In this document: positions 7,684-15,101 of the stretch, piece by piece
Numbering within the stretch: the first letter of the stretch is position 1
Layout: every line of letters starts with the position of its first letter
From: a virus
Length of the DNA stretch: 30,403 nucleotides
Strand: one strand, 5' to 3'
IMG/VR virus record: IMGVR_UViG_3300035250_000054
Location: 1 to 30,403 of that record
The notes under the pieces: generated by a model
Databases searched by the model: none
Told to the model about the DNA's origin: nothing
Seen by the model: the letters and a program-made list of their open reading frames with translations, nothing else
Program-made: the position numbers and the translations under genes

Positions 7684-8165
7684 GAGATTACCTCCGTGTT
7701 AATACATTCAAAGGTCATATCCGCCCTCTGAATGTCGGGCTGCTCTTCGTCTTCGAGATATGATATTCCCGAAATTTTAGCCTCCTGCCATTTGTAAGAT
7801 GAGGGCGAATAATTCGTGTTATTCATAATAAGTCTTTTCACACGCTCTGCGCGTTTCGTTAAATGTGATTTAACATTCTCAAATTTGCCGGGCTTCTGCA
7901 TTATGTACGATATAATGATCGTATAATTGCGTGTCTGTGCGCTGTTCAATAATTCAACAAGGTCGTCGCCGTCCGGCGTTAATACGAAGGATTCCGTTCC
8001 CTTCGGTCCGTCCCAAGACACAGGAAGATTGAATTCCGCTTCCAATAGCTTTTCGAGACTATCCATAACTGATAGAATTGAGTTTGTGTAACTCATTGGT
8101 AAATGTTCCCAGAGTTTGAGTTCCGTGTTCCAGTAGCTATTACGAGTTTCCCAAGTATATCCCAT
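7680..8165 (-). CDS. Tail terminator / completion protein (putative)
   Basis: A 161-residue protein before the major tail protein, in the tail-terminator slot. A helix of the form SILSVMDSLEKLLEAEF near residues 28-44 and later strands (NYTIIISYIM, KISGISYLE) fit the alpha/beta fold of terminator proteins, but the family match is not certain. The start is ambiguous. The ATG at 8165 has GGAG 13 bases upstream. A 26-codon ORF starting at 8173, with a better-spaced GGAG, ends in ATGA overlapping an internal ATG at 8096, so translation could begin there (138 residues). Confidence 0.7.
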   Translation of the reverse strand: MGYTWETRNSYWNTELKLWEHLPMSYTNSILSVMDSLEKLLEAEFNLPVSWDGPKGTESFVLTPDGDDLVELLNSAQTRNYTIIISYIMQKPGKFENVKSHLTKRAERVKRLIMNNTNYSPSSYKWQEAKISGISYLEDEEQPDIQRADMTFECINTEVIS

Positions 8166-8174
8166 GAATTCATA

Positions 8175-9140
8175 TTATCTCCATAATTGCGCCGTCTTTA
8201 TTTCAGCATTCTCAGCCGGCTGGCCGTTTAATTCCACTTCCCATTCGTCTGAAGACGACAGCAAACCGGCAGAAAATCTGACGTATGCGCCCGATCCGAT
8301 ATAATCCCATCCGCCCGTTACGGTTTCCGCGTCTATAATCTTGGAAATCTTGATCCCCGTGTCATCGCGTCCCCATGACGAATATGTAACGGATGAAGCG
8401 GATCCCGCTGCCAATGTTCCGCCTGTCTGAATCTGCACCTTCAGGATGTCCCAATCCGTTGAAGGCGTTCCCTTCCAATCGACAATGCCTGAAGTCGTGC
8501 TGCCGTTTATGCTGACTTCACGCACCTGAACAGCCTGGAATTCCGCTTCATTCCACAAATGATACTGCCCTGCTTTGAGCAAGTCTAAAGTTCCAAGCCC
8601 TGTTTCCGGGTCAATGATTTTCTTTTCAAGTTCATCCGCAAGTTCTGCATTCATCGGGCTAACCAATGCAGCGCATGTGAGCGTCGCATTTGCGTTAATA
8701 ATGAGCCAATCGTAATCCCGTGAGGAAGCTGACTGGGTCCCTACGCCTTTTCGTTTCAGGATCGGACGGCCGACATAACTTCGGATGCGTTCTGCCTGTT
8801 CGTTGTTTATTCGTGTTTTAAGCGTTTCCCAGTCCACACCGGCTTCCATGCGTTCTTCATTCGGATCCGTTGTGAGGTAGAAATAGACCACATCGGCAGC
8901 AGAATCGAAATACCATTCATCTGTCGCGTCCACATCGCCCAATGATGCCTGCGCCGCACCGAGTTCGCGTCCGTTCTTGTAAAGCATAGAAATAAATCCA
9001 GACGAATTCGCCCGGTACACATTCCCGGAATGCGTTTCCCAGTCGGTGATTAAATTCTTTTGATCGTACGCGCCAAGATCAGGAACGATGGCGATCAGGT
9101 CTGTGTTGGTGTTGGAATAACTAACGTCGTATGTACTCAT
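8175..9140 (-). CDS. Head-tail connector region structural protein
   Basis: A 321-residue protein. The first about 100 residues are beta-rich (ANSSGFISMLYKNGRELG, DEWYFDSAADVVYFYLTTDP). Residues about 110-200 are helical (NNEQAERIRSYVGRPIL, NAELADELEKKII) like head-tail adaptor proteins, and the C-terminal 120 are beta-rich, reminiscent of a decoration or lectin-like module. It lies between the lysis cassette and the tail-completion gene, the place for adaptor or connector genes. The exact role is not recognised. The start overlaps the 62-residue gene upstream by 4 bases. Confidence 0.7.
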   Translation of the reverse strand: MSTYDVSYSNTNTDLIAIVPDLGAYDQKNLITDWETHSGNVYRANSSGFISMLYKNGRELGAAQASLGDVDATDEWYFDSAADVVYFYLTTDPNEERMEAGVDWETLKTRINNEQAERIRSYVGRPILKRKGVGTQSASSRDYDWLIINANATLTCAALVSPMNAELADELEKKIIDPETGLGTLDLLKAGQYHLWNEAEFQAVQVREVSINGSTTSGIVDWKGTPSTDWDILKVQIQTGGTLAAGSASSVTYSSWGRDDTGIKISKIIDAETVTGGWDYIGSGAYVRFSAGLLSSSDEWEVELNGQPAENAEIKTAQLWR

Positions 9141-9325
9141 GATTTTCCTAAATTTTCAATGTTTACCAGGACAGGAATGTCCATGTCCTGAATTGTTTCA
9201 AACAGCGTTACAAGTTTGGCAATGTCTTCCTCGTTCATCTTGTCCGCTAATATGTCCGTGAGGCTTAAACTGTCCGAAAGCCCTTTGATGACTTCAATCT
9301 GTTCGCCGAGCGTCATTTGTCCCAT
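9137..9325 (-). CDS. Small acidic protein, 62 aa, unknown
   Basis: An acidic helical protein (MTLGEQIEVIKGLSDSLS...) with no recognisable domain, wedged between endolysin and connector genes and overlapping both (13 bases and 4 bases). The tight overlaps suggest a real, coupled gene. The phrase EDIAKLVTLFETIQDM suggests amphipathic helices. It could be a lysis regulator or the first small structural gene; no function is assigned. Confidence 0.62.
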   Translation of the reverse strand: MGQMTLGEQIEVIKGLSDSLSLTDILADKMNEEDIAKLVTLFETIQDMDIPVLVNIENLGKS

Positions 9326-9702
9326 ACTTCAAAATGCACAAGATCATCAAACTTCTGATCTGTTACCACTTCATTGTCCCTGTCCCAGTTTCCGCCCCAG
9401 CGAATCGCCACTTTTTGGCGGTCGGCTTCCTGCATCACACGCCCGGCCATGAATACGAATTGATCGGTGTTCTTCCAGTCCGGCACGGGATACGGCGCAA
9501 TGTCCACAGCTTTTCCTTCGATATGTTTCGACTTCATTGTCTTCGATGCGCCTTTTTTGACAAGTTCCTTCTGCCTCGCTTCGGTCCGGATTCCTTCAAG
9601 AATCGTGATGTCGTAATGCTTCACGACCTCGTTCAGTACGTTCCGAAGTTTCACATCCACGCCTCTGAGGCGTTCTTTTGATCTTGTTCCGAATGAAGGC
9701 AT
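9313..9702 (-). CDS. Endolysin, M15-type peptidase
   Basis: A 129-residue single-domain peptidoglycan peptidase of the VanY / L-alanyl-D-glutamate peptidase type (M15). Visible motifs are GIRTEARQKELVKKGASKT (38-56), SKHIEGKAVD (58-67) with zinc ligands H60 and D67, and VHFEVWD near the C-terminus with the third ligand H123. It has no signal peptide, so release through a holin is expected. The chosen ATG at 9702 overlaps the upstream stop as TAATG; an in-frame ATG 10 codons upstream is less likely. The substrate would be the peptide stem of host peptidoglycan. Confidence 0.9.
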   Translation of the reverse strand: MPSFGTRSKERLRGVDVKLRNVLNEVVKHYDITILEGIRTEARQKELVKKGASKTMKSKHIEGKAVDIAPYPVPDWKNTDQFVFMAGRVMQEADRQKVAIRWGGNWDRDNEVVTDQKFDDLVHFEVWDK

Positions 9703-9929
9703 TAGATCCGTTTCTTCAGTTCGCCCAGCCAAACATCGTCTAATTTCGTTTTCGTGGATTTCACATATTTTTCCGCCAGGCTTAAAAAGAGTTCCTTCAG
9801 GAATGCTTCCGAAAGAAATGCCTTTGTGCCTTTAACTATCCACGACCTTACGAACGGGATGTATGCTGCGCCGCCAAGTGCGACAAGTGTTCCAAGTATT
9901 GTTTTCCAATTTGCTGTTAAAAATTCCAT
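9702..9929 (-). CDS. Holin-like membrane protein, 75 aa
   Basis: One N-terminal transmembrane segment (TILGTLVALGGAAYIPFV, about 10-27), then a basic amphipathic C-terminal helix rich in Lys and Leu. It is directly upstream of the endolysin with a TAATG overlap, the usual holin position. It could oligomerise in the inner membrane to time lysis, but two other small membrane proteins upstream also qualify, so which is the holin is unresolved. Confidence 0.65.
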   Translation of the reverse strand: MEFLTANWKTILGTLVALGGAAYIPFVRSWIVKGTKAFLSEAFLKELFLSLAEKYVKSTKTKLDDVWLGELKKRI

Positions 9930-9933
9930 GTTA

Positions 9934-10155
9934 TTATTTCCTTATTCCGAAAAAGCCCAAAGCAAGACTGATAATAACGCCAAACACAGAACCCACAGTT
10001 TTAATACGAGTGAGTTCATCCTTGTTTCGATAGACTTGCTGAAAATGCTTCTCATTTGTTTCAAATTTCTCTTTCATCCATTTAAGATCAGTTTTTATTT
10101 CGCTTACGTCTTCGCGAAGTTTGTCGCGGTATTCATCGACTGCCTTCTTATTCAT
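9934..10155 (-). CDS. Coiled-coil protein with C-terminal TM, 73 aa
   Basis: A charged coiled-coil N-terminal region (EYRDKLREDVSEIKTDLKWMKEKFE) ends in one hydrophobic segment (GSVFGVIISLALGFFGI). This layout is that of XhlA-type haemolysin / holin-accessory proteins in lysis cassettes. It is the second of several small membrane genes upstream of the endolysin. The role as holin partner or spanin-like factor is inferred from topology and neighbourhood. Confidence 0.65.
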   Translation of the reverse strand: MNKKAVDEYRDKLREDVSEIKTDLKWMKEKFETNEKHFQQVYRNKDELTRIKTVGSVFGVIISLALGFFGIRK

Positions 10156-10179
10156 TTCTTATCTTTCTCTTGAAATATC

Positions 10180-10365
10180 TCACTTTTTCACCTTTTTGAG
10201 ATAATCACCCGTTGTGTCAATTTCATATTTTTCAAGAATTTCCACGGGCGAAAGTGTTTGTAAATCCATCTCGCTAAGATTGTCTGCCACCCATTCAAGC
10301 AGTTTGACATCGCTCGTGGATTCGACATACTTAATCCGCATTCCGTTGCTTGTGCTACTTTCCAT
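10180..10365 (-). CDS. Small protein, 61 aa, unknown
   Basis: A soluble acidic protein with two short helices (DVKLLEWVADNLSEM; SPVEILEKYEI) and a lysine-rich C-terminus. It starts inside the last codons of the preceding gene (overlap of 11 bases), consistent with coupled translation in the lysis cassette. No family is recognised. Confidence 0.6.
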   Translation of the reverse strand: MESSTSNGMRIKYVESTSDVKLLEWVADNLSEMDLQTLSPVEILEKYEIDTTGDYLKKVKK

Positions 10366-10621
10366 CCATTTTACCCTTTATCCAATTCAAGTCATCCCTC
10401 ACATCATTGATCGCTTCCTGCTGGCGTTCATATCTTCTGTCGGCGGATTCGGCAAGATCGTCTGCAATCTGCTCAATCCTGTCATCGCTCTTATTAAATC
10501 TGTCAATCAGTTTTACCACAATTTCGTAATTGTTTTTTCCCTGCTGATACAAGACTTTCTGAAGGAATGTGATGAGACCGCCGAAGATCGCCAGTAATGA
10601 TAGGATGATCTTTTCATCCAC
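10355..10621 (-). CDS. Membrane-anchored coiled-coil protein, 88 aa
   Basis: An N-terminal transmembrane segment (IILSLLAIFGGLITFLQKVLY) is followed by a long charged coiled coil ending DDLNWIKGKMDGK. The GTG start overlaps the stop of the preceding 42-residue ORF as TAGTG. The topology is a mirror image of the 73-residue protein downstream (N-terminal rather than C-terminal anchor), and both carry a DLxW motif near the end of the coil (DLNWIKGKM and DLKWMKEKF), hinting at a shared origin or a heteromeric pair. It probably acts in lysis or as an envelope-spanning factor. Confidence 0.65.
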   Translation of the reverse strand: MDEKIILSLLAIFGGLITFLQKVLYQQGKNNYEIVVKLIDRFNKSDDRIEQIADDLAESADRRYERQQEAINDVRDDLNWIKGKMDGK

Positions 10622-10749
10622 TATTCACCTTCAGAATCTTTCTTTTCTTTAATCGCCCTTTTATACGCATCAATCAGAACATTGATTTCGTTCAGGCTCT
10701 GCTCAAGCCGTGCCTTTTCAGCTTTCAGTTGTTCGAGGCGTTCATTCAT
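10621..10749 (-). CDS. Tiny coiled-coil ORF, 42 aa
   Basis: Encodes a highly charged helix starting MNERLEQLKAEKARLEQSLN with leucines in heptad spacing and ending in an acidic tail (KKDSEGE). It begins inside the tail fibre gene (overlap 10742-10749) and its stop overlaps the GTG start of the 88-residue membrane protein. The heptad pattern, the overlaps and the filling of a 120-base gap make it likely real. Function unknown. Confidence 0.6.
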   Translation of the reverse strand: MNERLEQLKAEKARLEQSLNEINVLIDAYKRAIKEKKDSEGE

Positions 10750-12046
10750 TTTCAAGTGCCTCTACTTTTGCGGAAAGTTCTTGGACTGCTTTTACAAGCA
10801 TGGCGATTATCGGTCTGCCATTAAATCCCCAATTCCAATCAGGATTGCCTTCATCGTCTAATGCTCGTTCATATACCGCTTCTTGATATTCAACTGCTTC
10901 CTGTTTTACACTTGGAATTTTATCCAATAAGTCCTGTTTTGTATCGCCAGAATTGTATTCAAAACCATAAGAATCCATAAATGCTTTGATTTCATCTTTG
11001 GTATTCTCATCTGTTGGAAGTTCGCCTTCTTTCCATTCGGCTAATTCCTGTGCTTGTATTTCAGGTGAGACAAGATTCATCTTTTCTTCTCTCGGTGCAG
11101 ATTCTGGCAAGTGTTCAAAGACTTCTTGAGCGAAAAATCCTAATTGTTTAGTGCTGTTTTCATCGTTCTTCCAAGAGAAATATCTCGGAGTAAGATTCTG
11201 AATAACACTTAATCCTTCGGCAATTTCGCCTAAATCATTTTTCAATCTTGAATCTGATGTAGAGACCAGATTTTTAGACCCATCTGTTTGAACATCTGAA
11301 CTTGCAGTAAGTCCCGGTATATTGATGTTGCCGTCACAAACAACAGTCATTAACCTATTACCACTAACATCATCCAAGACTAAATTATTTACATTAGCAT
11401 CATCTCCAGCTTTAATGTATAACCCATGTCCATCGGTAGCATGAGTATTTCTTATTTGTGCGATGTAATTTGTAGTGCTATCTTCAACATATAATGCTAC
11501 TGTTGAAGATGGTGTAGTCCCGATACCGACATTTTCCTTAAATTCGACATTGCCTGATGAGTCGATTTGAAAGAAATCTGTACCGGGAGCGGCATCGTGA
11601 GTACTTGAACCACTACTCCTCGCTATTGTAAACCTATCAGAACCATTCCAATCTCTACCCATATACCATTCTGTCTGTCCTGTTGGGTCTAACATATAAG
11701 TGCCAAGTCCACGCATATTGGATTCTTCGGTAGAAGCTATCATAACTATTTCAGCATTACTGTTTCCTACCCCATATCCTTCTAACCATAATTTTGCTTG
11801 GGTACTTGTATTTTTAATATACAGCTTATCATTCCCACTACCTTCAATATGTAATTGTGCATTAGCATCAGGACTCTCCGTACCAATTCCCACCGCAGTC
11901 GTCCCCAAGCTCAATGCCGAGGCAGTTCCATTGCCATCCACTACATAGTGTTCTGTTGCTTCTATACCATCATCATCGCCGATGTGTAGAAGCTGAGTGT
12001 ATGTGGCGGAAATTGAGTCGCCTGTTAAATCTGTGTTTGCCGCCAT
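10742..12046 (-). CDS. Tail fibre / tailspike with S74 chaperone
   Basis: A 434-residue protein. The N-terminal half carries fibre repeats with the AVGIGTESPDANAQLHIEG and NVGIGTTPS...ALYVED signatures found in bacterial and phage fibres. From about residue 258 it has an intramolecular chaperone of the endosialidase type (peptidase S74): the TSDSRLKNDLGEI motif with the likely autocleavage serine at S264, ITPRYFSW-like and GFFAQEVFEHLP motifs, and a C-terminal coiled coil (VKAVQELSAKVEALENE). Such chaperones trimerise the fibre and are then cleaved off. Residues about 345-378 form an inserted HeH/LEM-like segment (TKDEIKAFMDSYGFEYNSGD), which is unusual. The gene sits between capsid and lysis genes rather than at the tail end. 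Confidence 0.88.
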   Translation of the reverse strand: MAANTDLTGDSISATYTQLLHIGDDDGIEATEHYVVDGNGTASALSLGTTAVGIGTESPDANAQLHIEGSGNDKLYIKNTSTQAKLWLEGYGVGNSNAEIVMIASTEESNMRGLGTYMLDPTGQTEWYMGRDWNGSDRFTIARSSGSSTHDAAPGTDFFQIDSSGNVEFKENVGIGTTPSSTVALYVEDSTTNYIAQIRNTHATDGHGLYIKAGDDANVNNLVLDDVSGNRLMTVVCDGNINIPGLTASSDVQTDGSKNLVSTSDSRLKNDLGEIAEGLSVIQNLTPRYFSWKNDENSTKQLGFFAQEVFEHLPESAPREEKMNLVSPEIQAQELAEWKEGELPTDENTKDEIKAFMDSYGFEYNSGDTKQDLLDKIPSVKQEAVEYQEAVYERALDDEGNPDWNWGFNGRPIIAMLVKAVQELSAKVEALENE

Positions 12047-12184
12047 TTATTTCTTCGCTTTCTTTTTCTTTTTCTTTTCGTTGCCTTCAGCGTCGCATTC
12101 GACGAATCTGTCCTTCAGGCTTCCGAGATCATGAAGCACCGGATCGTAAACGATGACTTTTCCGTTTGGCTTTTTGAAATACAT
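12047..12184 (-). CDS. Small basic protein, 45 aa
   Basis: Starts MYFKKPNGKVIVYDPVLHDL and ends in a run of lysines (EKKKKKKAKK). The chosen ATG at 12184 is preceded by AAAGGAAATAAT, a good ribosome-binding site; the longer frame to 12238 would run through a hairpin and is unlikely. The stop abuts the tail fibre start. Short proteins beginning with a similar motif occur next to phage capsid genes, but no function is known to me; the basic tail suggests nucleic acid or capsid surface contact. Confidence 0.72.
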   Translation of the reverse strand: MYFKKPNGKVIVYDPVLHDLGSLKDRFVECDAEGNEKKKKKKAKK

Positions 12185-12212
12185 ATTATTTCCTTTCTTT
12201 TTAGCGGATCGA

Positions 12213-12229
12213 GGCGGCAGCAAGCCGCC
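12213..12229 (-). promoter_or_regulatory. GC-rich hairpin after capsid gene
   Basis: GGCGGC-TTGCT-GCCGCC on the coding strand is a perfect 6-bp GC stem with a 5-base loop, 19 bases beyond the capsid stop. No T-run follows, so it is more likely an mRNA-stability element or partial attenuator, setting high capsid expression relative to the fibre genes, than a full terminator. Confidence 0.55.
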
Positions 12230-12247
12230 CCGAACCAATACAGACGT

Positions 12248-13114
12248 TTAGCTTACGTCGTGAAGCATGTAAACGCCGAAGTTGTCGTATATTTCGACCG
12301 CTGCGGCATTCAGGACACCGACATACTCGGTGGCGCGTGCCGAAGCATCGCGCTGCTCTTCGATTGAGATCGGACCGCTAAATCCGAAGCCCATTCCCAT
12401 AGCACCCTTTGAAAACATACCGGCTGCTGCATCGCCGCCGGAAGATACGTCTTCATCGATTTCTGCTGACCAATACACATCTACGCCTGCGACACGGCCC
12501 ACGAAGCCGTTTGCAAGTGCTTCAGCAGATGTCGGATTGTCCGCCATCTGTGATCCGGAATTGGTATTGATGAGAAGCTGCAAGAGTCCCTTTGAACTCC
12601 ACACGCCTTTCGGGCTTAATACCAGGTTATACGGCATTGCCGCCCCGGCTGCATGAAGCTGACGGCTTGCGCCGAATACATGCGCCAAAGTGAGTGCTGT
12701 GCCGGCTGATGATTCTGTCTGCGAGAAGCCGCTAAAAAGCGAAACGAGTAGATCGTCTGCTTTTAAGGCAAGCTCATGACCGATAATCTGTCCGACATCG
12801 CCCGTCAAATTCTGAGGGCTGGACTGCTTTGCCAGATCAGTAATGTCAGAACGAACGATATATTCCGCAATCGTCGCCTGTGCTTTTGATACTGTTCTGG
12901 TTGTGGTTGTTGAGTAATCCGTTCCATCCGTACCGCTGCCTACATTGGAAGACGCAGGCGCGCCGTAATATGGAAATGATACTGTACCTGATCCCTTCGG
13001 TGCAGATGCGCTCGTTACCAGTGGAATCATTACACCGGATTCCTGAAACGCTATAATAGCGTCAGCAAGAATTTGTTCACCGGCCTGAATATCAGATTTT
13101 TTTGTTACTGCCAT
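12248..13114 (-). CDS. Major capsid protein
   Basis: A 288-residue protein after a scaffold-like coiled-coil gene and before the fibre. Its composition is typical of capsid subunits: Ala/Gly/Ser-rich, with a helical N-terminal arm (GEQILADAIIAFQESGVMIPLV), a Thr-rich region near 65-75, a long central helix (DVGQIIGHELALKADDLLVSLF, 105-126), and beta strands toward the C-terminus (FVGRVAGVDVYWSAEI; AAAVEIYDNFGVYMLHDV). It has a good ribosome site, AAAGGATTAAC, before the ATG. The fold is probably HK97-like, as in all tailed phages, but no diagnostic motif alone proves it. Confidence 0.85.
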   Translation of the reverse strand: MAVTKKSDIQAGEQILADAIIAFQESGVMIPLVTSASAPKGSGTVSFPYYGAPASSNVGSGTDGTDYSTTTTRTVSKAQATIAEYIVRSDITDLAKQSSPQNLTGDVGQIIGHELALKADDLLVSLFSGFSQTESSAGTALTLAHVFGASRQLHAAGAAMPYNLVLSPKGVWSSKGLLQLLINTNSGSQMADNPTSAEALANGFVGRVAGVDVYWSAEIDEDVSSGGDAAAGMFSKGAMGMGFGFSGPISIEEQRDASARATEYVGVLNAAAVEIYDNFGVYMLHDVS

Positions 13115-13115
13115 G

Positions 13116-13364
13116 TTAATCCTTTATGATTTTTCCATGTTCATCAAAATTGACACCAGAGAAATACTTTTTAGCCGGCGGTTTCAAGCCACGCGTGCTG
13201 CGGTCGTAACGCTCTTCCATCAGATCGACCATATCCATCCGGTCCGCTTTCGATCCGTAAATCTCAACGTCCGGCTGGCCTTCAGAATCGGTCTTAACAA
13301 CAATATCGTCGTTTGGATCAACGTCCACGCCTGCAATCGTGTCTTTTTTGCCATCAACTATCAA
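13116..13364 (-). CDS. Capsid-adjacent protein, 82 aa
   Basis: An acidic N-terminal half (VDVDPNDDIVVKTDSEGQPDVEIYG) and a basic C-terminal half. The start is TTG at 13364, overlapping the end of the scaffold gene by 11 bases, with GGGGAAAT upstream; no ATG is available in frame nearby. The stop is one base before the capsid ATG. Position between scaffold and capsid suggests a decoration, head-stabilising or assembly factor; no family is recognised. Confidence 0.68.
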   Translation of the reverse strand: MIVDGKKDTIAGVDVDPNDDIVVKTDSEGQPDVEIYGSKADRMDMVDLMEERYDRSTRGLKPPAKKYFSGVNFDEHGKIIKD

Positions 13365-13911
13365 ATATATTTCCCCAAATAGATGTCTTCTGCTGCTCGT
13401 CGCGCATCTTCTTGTATCCTTTCGGATCCTTCAGCGCGAATTCCTTCAAGGATTCGTATCCGCCGAAGTCGCCGCTTCCGGGCTTCCCGGTTTCGACCTT
13501 CAACACGCGAGTTGCGACTTTATCTACATGCGCCTCTAATTTTTCAAGGCTCATGTCTTCATAGATTGCACGGTCATCTTCCGGCAGTTTCGCAAGAAGC
13601 GTATCCCTGCGTGCCGTTTGGTAAGAATCAAACGCATCCGCCTTTTTCTGCGCTGATTCAAGTTTGGAATTCAGGTCGCTTACAACCGTGTCGTATTCGC
13701 CCTTTGCTTCCAAATCCTTCAGCTTCCGGGATTCCTTTTCGTCCGTGATGGACTTCCGGATGTCCGAGAGTTCAGACTTCAGCGTATTCTTTTCATCGAC
13801 CAGTTCCTTAAACCGTGCATAAGGCACTGTGTCAACGGACTGCTTTTCATCGGCAGCAGTTTTACCGGTGTCCTGTTTTTCGTCCTGGACTTTGACTTCT
13901 TGTTCACTCAT
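13354..13911 (-). CDS. Capsid scaffold protein (putative)
   Basis: A 185-residue, Glu/Lys-rich, almost wholly helical protein with a disordered N-terminus (SEQEVKVQDEKQDTGKTAADEK), coiled coil at about 35-100 (ELVDEKNTLKSELSDIRKSI...), and a C-terminal region around residues 145-182. Phage scaffolds of this kind (DUF4355-like) precede the capsid gene, as here. It would direct procapsid assembly and leave before or during packaging. No protease gene is seen, so loss by exit rather than cleavage is more likely. Confidence 0.82.
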   Translation of the reverse strand: MSEQEVKVQDEKQDTGKTAADEKQSVDTVPYARFKELVDEKNTLKSELSDIRKSITDEKESRKLKDLEAKGEYDTVVSDLNSKLESAQKKADAFDSYQTARRDTLLAKLPEDDRAIYEDMSLEKLEAHVDKVATRVLKVETGKPGSGDFGGYESLKEFALKDPKGYKKMRDEQQKTSIWGNIFDS

Positions 13912-13930
13912 GTTAACCTCTTGTTTGAGT

Positions 13931-14392
13931 TCATTTCCCTATATTGATTTCAATGGAATCACGCTCATATTCTTTCACGTTTGAATCCACCCTTTTATCA
14001 ATTCTGTGTACAATATCGGCTTCAATCCGATTCAAAACTTTCTTGTCGAACAGATCATACCCTCGCCTTGCGTTTGATTCCGCTTTTGCCGCATTCACGC
14101 CAGAGAGTCCGATCTGTACAAAATCTTTTCCCACCTTCGTCCGCTTCAGTTCGTCTAACATCTTGCCGGTCAGCGTTAAGTCCACGAATGATGTTTGCGT
14201 GGATGAAATAGATGCACCCTTCTGCCCTGCTTTTCTGCTTGCTTTTGCTTCGGCGTAATCTTTTGAATACTTGCCCTTCAGGATTCCGCCACGTACATAT
14301 TCACGCACCTTGTTTGCAGCATGATCGCCGATGTCCTTCCAGCTTCTTAACGGAACGGTCGGTAAATCTCTTGCTCGTAAAACTTTAGGCAC
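13931..14392 (-). CDS. Head morphogenesis-associated protein, 153 aa
   Basis: A basic protein with a GTG start overlapping the preceding gene by 8 bases. The middle portion (SFVDLTLTGKMLDELKRTKVGKDFVQIGLSG) and the end (RGYDLFDKKVLNRIEADI) resemble the virion-morphogenesis / neck-type proteins that bind the portal-capsid interface, but I cannot name the family with certainty. It sits between the head morphogenesis protein and the scaffold. Confidence 0.65.
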   Translation of the reverse strand: MPKVLRARDLPTVPLRSWKDIGDHAANKVREYVRGGILKGKYSKDYAEAKASRKAGQKGASISSTQTSFVDLTLTGKMLDELKRTKVGKDFVQIGLSGVNAAKAESNARRGYDLFDKKVLNRIEADIVHRIDKRVDSNVKEYERDSIEINIGK

Positions 14393-15101
14393 GTGCAGCC
14401 ACCTGATTTCTTAAATCTTTTTCCGGATACTGAGCCTGATCCGTATAAGGCACGAATTCATGCCGGCAGTTAAAATGTCCGCCGGATGTAAACGCATCGC
14501 CGAAACGTGAATCAATGTCCGCCATTGTCATCGGCCCGGCTGCCGAAATCTCTAAGCAAATATCACTTGTCCTGTCATCCACCGGTCCGTTGTAGATGTA
14601 AAGTTTGTCCTTCGGTGCATTGTTCGCCATGTCTCGCGTTACGGTGCGTGAGAATCTTCTGATGGAATCATTCACGATCTGATTCGCTGTTGTTTCACTC
14701 ATTCCCAAGTTCAGCAATGATTCGGCGAATGCAGTTTCACTTTGCCTTCCGATAATGGATTCGATCATGAGCCGCTTCATGATTTCCGCCTGTTCGCCGA
14801 TCTTGGATGAAAAGAAATCCGCATCCATCTTAATCAATGAATTGAGTGTGCTTTCCGGAACGGTAGCGAATGCTTCCATGCTTTTGAGCGTATTAATATA
14901 GTTCTTCGTTATTGCACCGAGTTCGCCGTTCAGTTTGAAATCATCCAGCAGCAATGTCTTCATGTCCAAGTCCACAAGTTCTTTTACAATCTGTTCAGGC
15001 GGCAGTTTGCTCGCCTCAAATCGTCCGTACATAGATGAAACAAGTTCCAAGACTTTTGTCCATGCCTTGCCAAACTTTTCTTCGTTGAATGCCGCGGCCA
15101 T
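14385..15101 (-). CDS. Minor head protein, Mu gpF / SPP1 gp7 type
   Basis: A 238-residue protein immediately after the portal gene. The C-terminal third has the conserved signature of the phage head morphogenesis family: YIYNGPVDDRTSDICLEI near 167-184, then GGHFNCRHEFVPY with conserved Cys/His/Arg around 206-218. The N-terminal part is helical. In SPP1-type phages this protein rides with the portal and takes part in DNA delivery. The start ATG shares base 15101 with the portal stop. Confidence 0.84.
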   Translation of the reverse strand: MAAAFNEEKFGKAWTKVLELVSSMYGRFEASKLPPEQIVKELVDLDMKTLLLDDFKLNGELGAITKNYINTLKSMEAFATVPESTLNSLIKMDADFFSSKIGEQAEIMKRLMIESIIGRQSETAFAESLLNLGMSETTANQIVNDSIRRFSRTVTRDMANNAPKDKLYIYNGPVDDRTSDICLEISAAGPMTMADIDSRFGDAFTSGGHFNCRHEFVPYTDQAQYPEKDLRNQVAARA

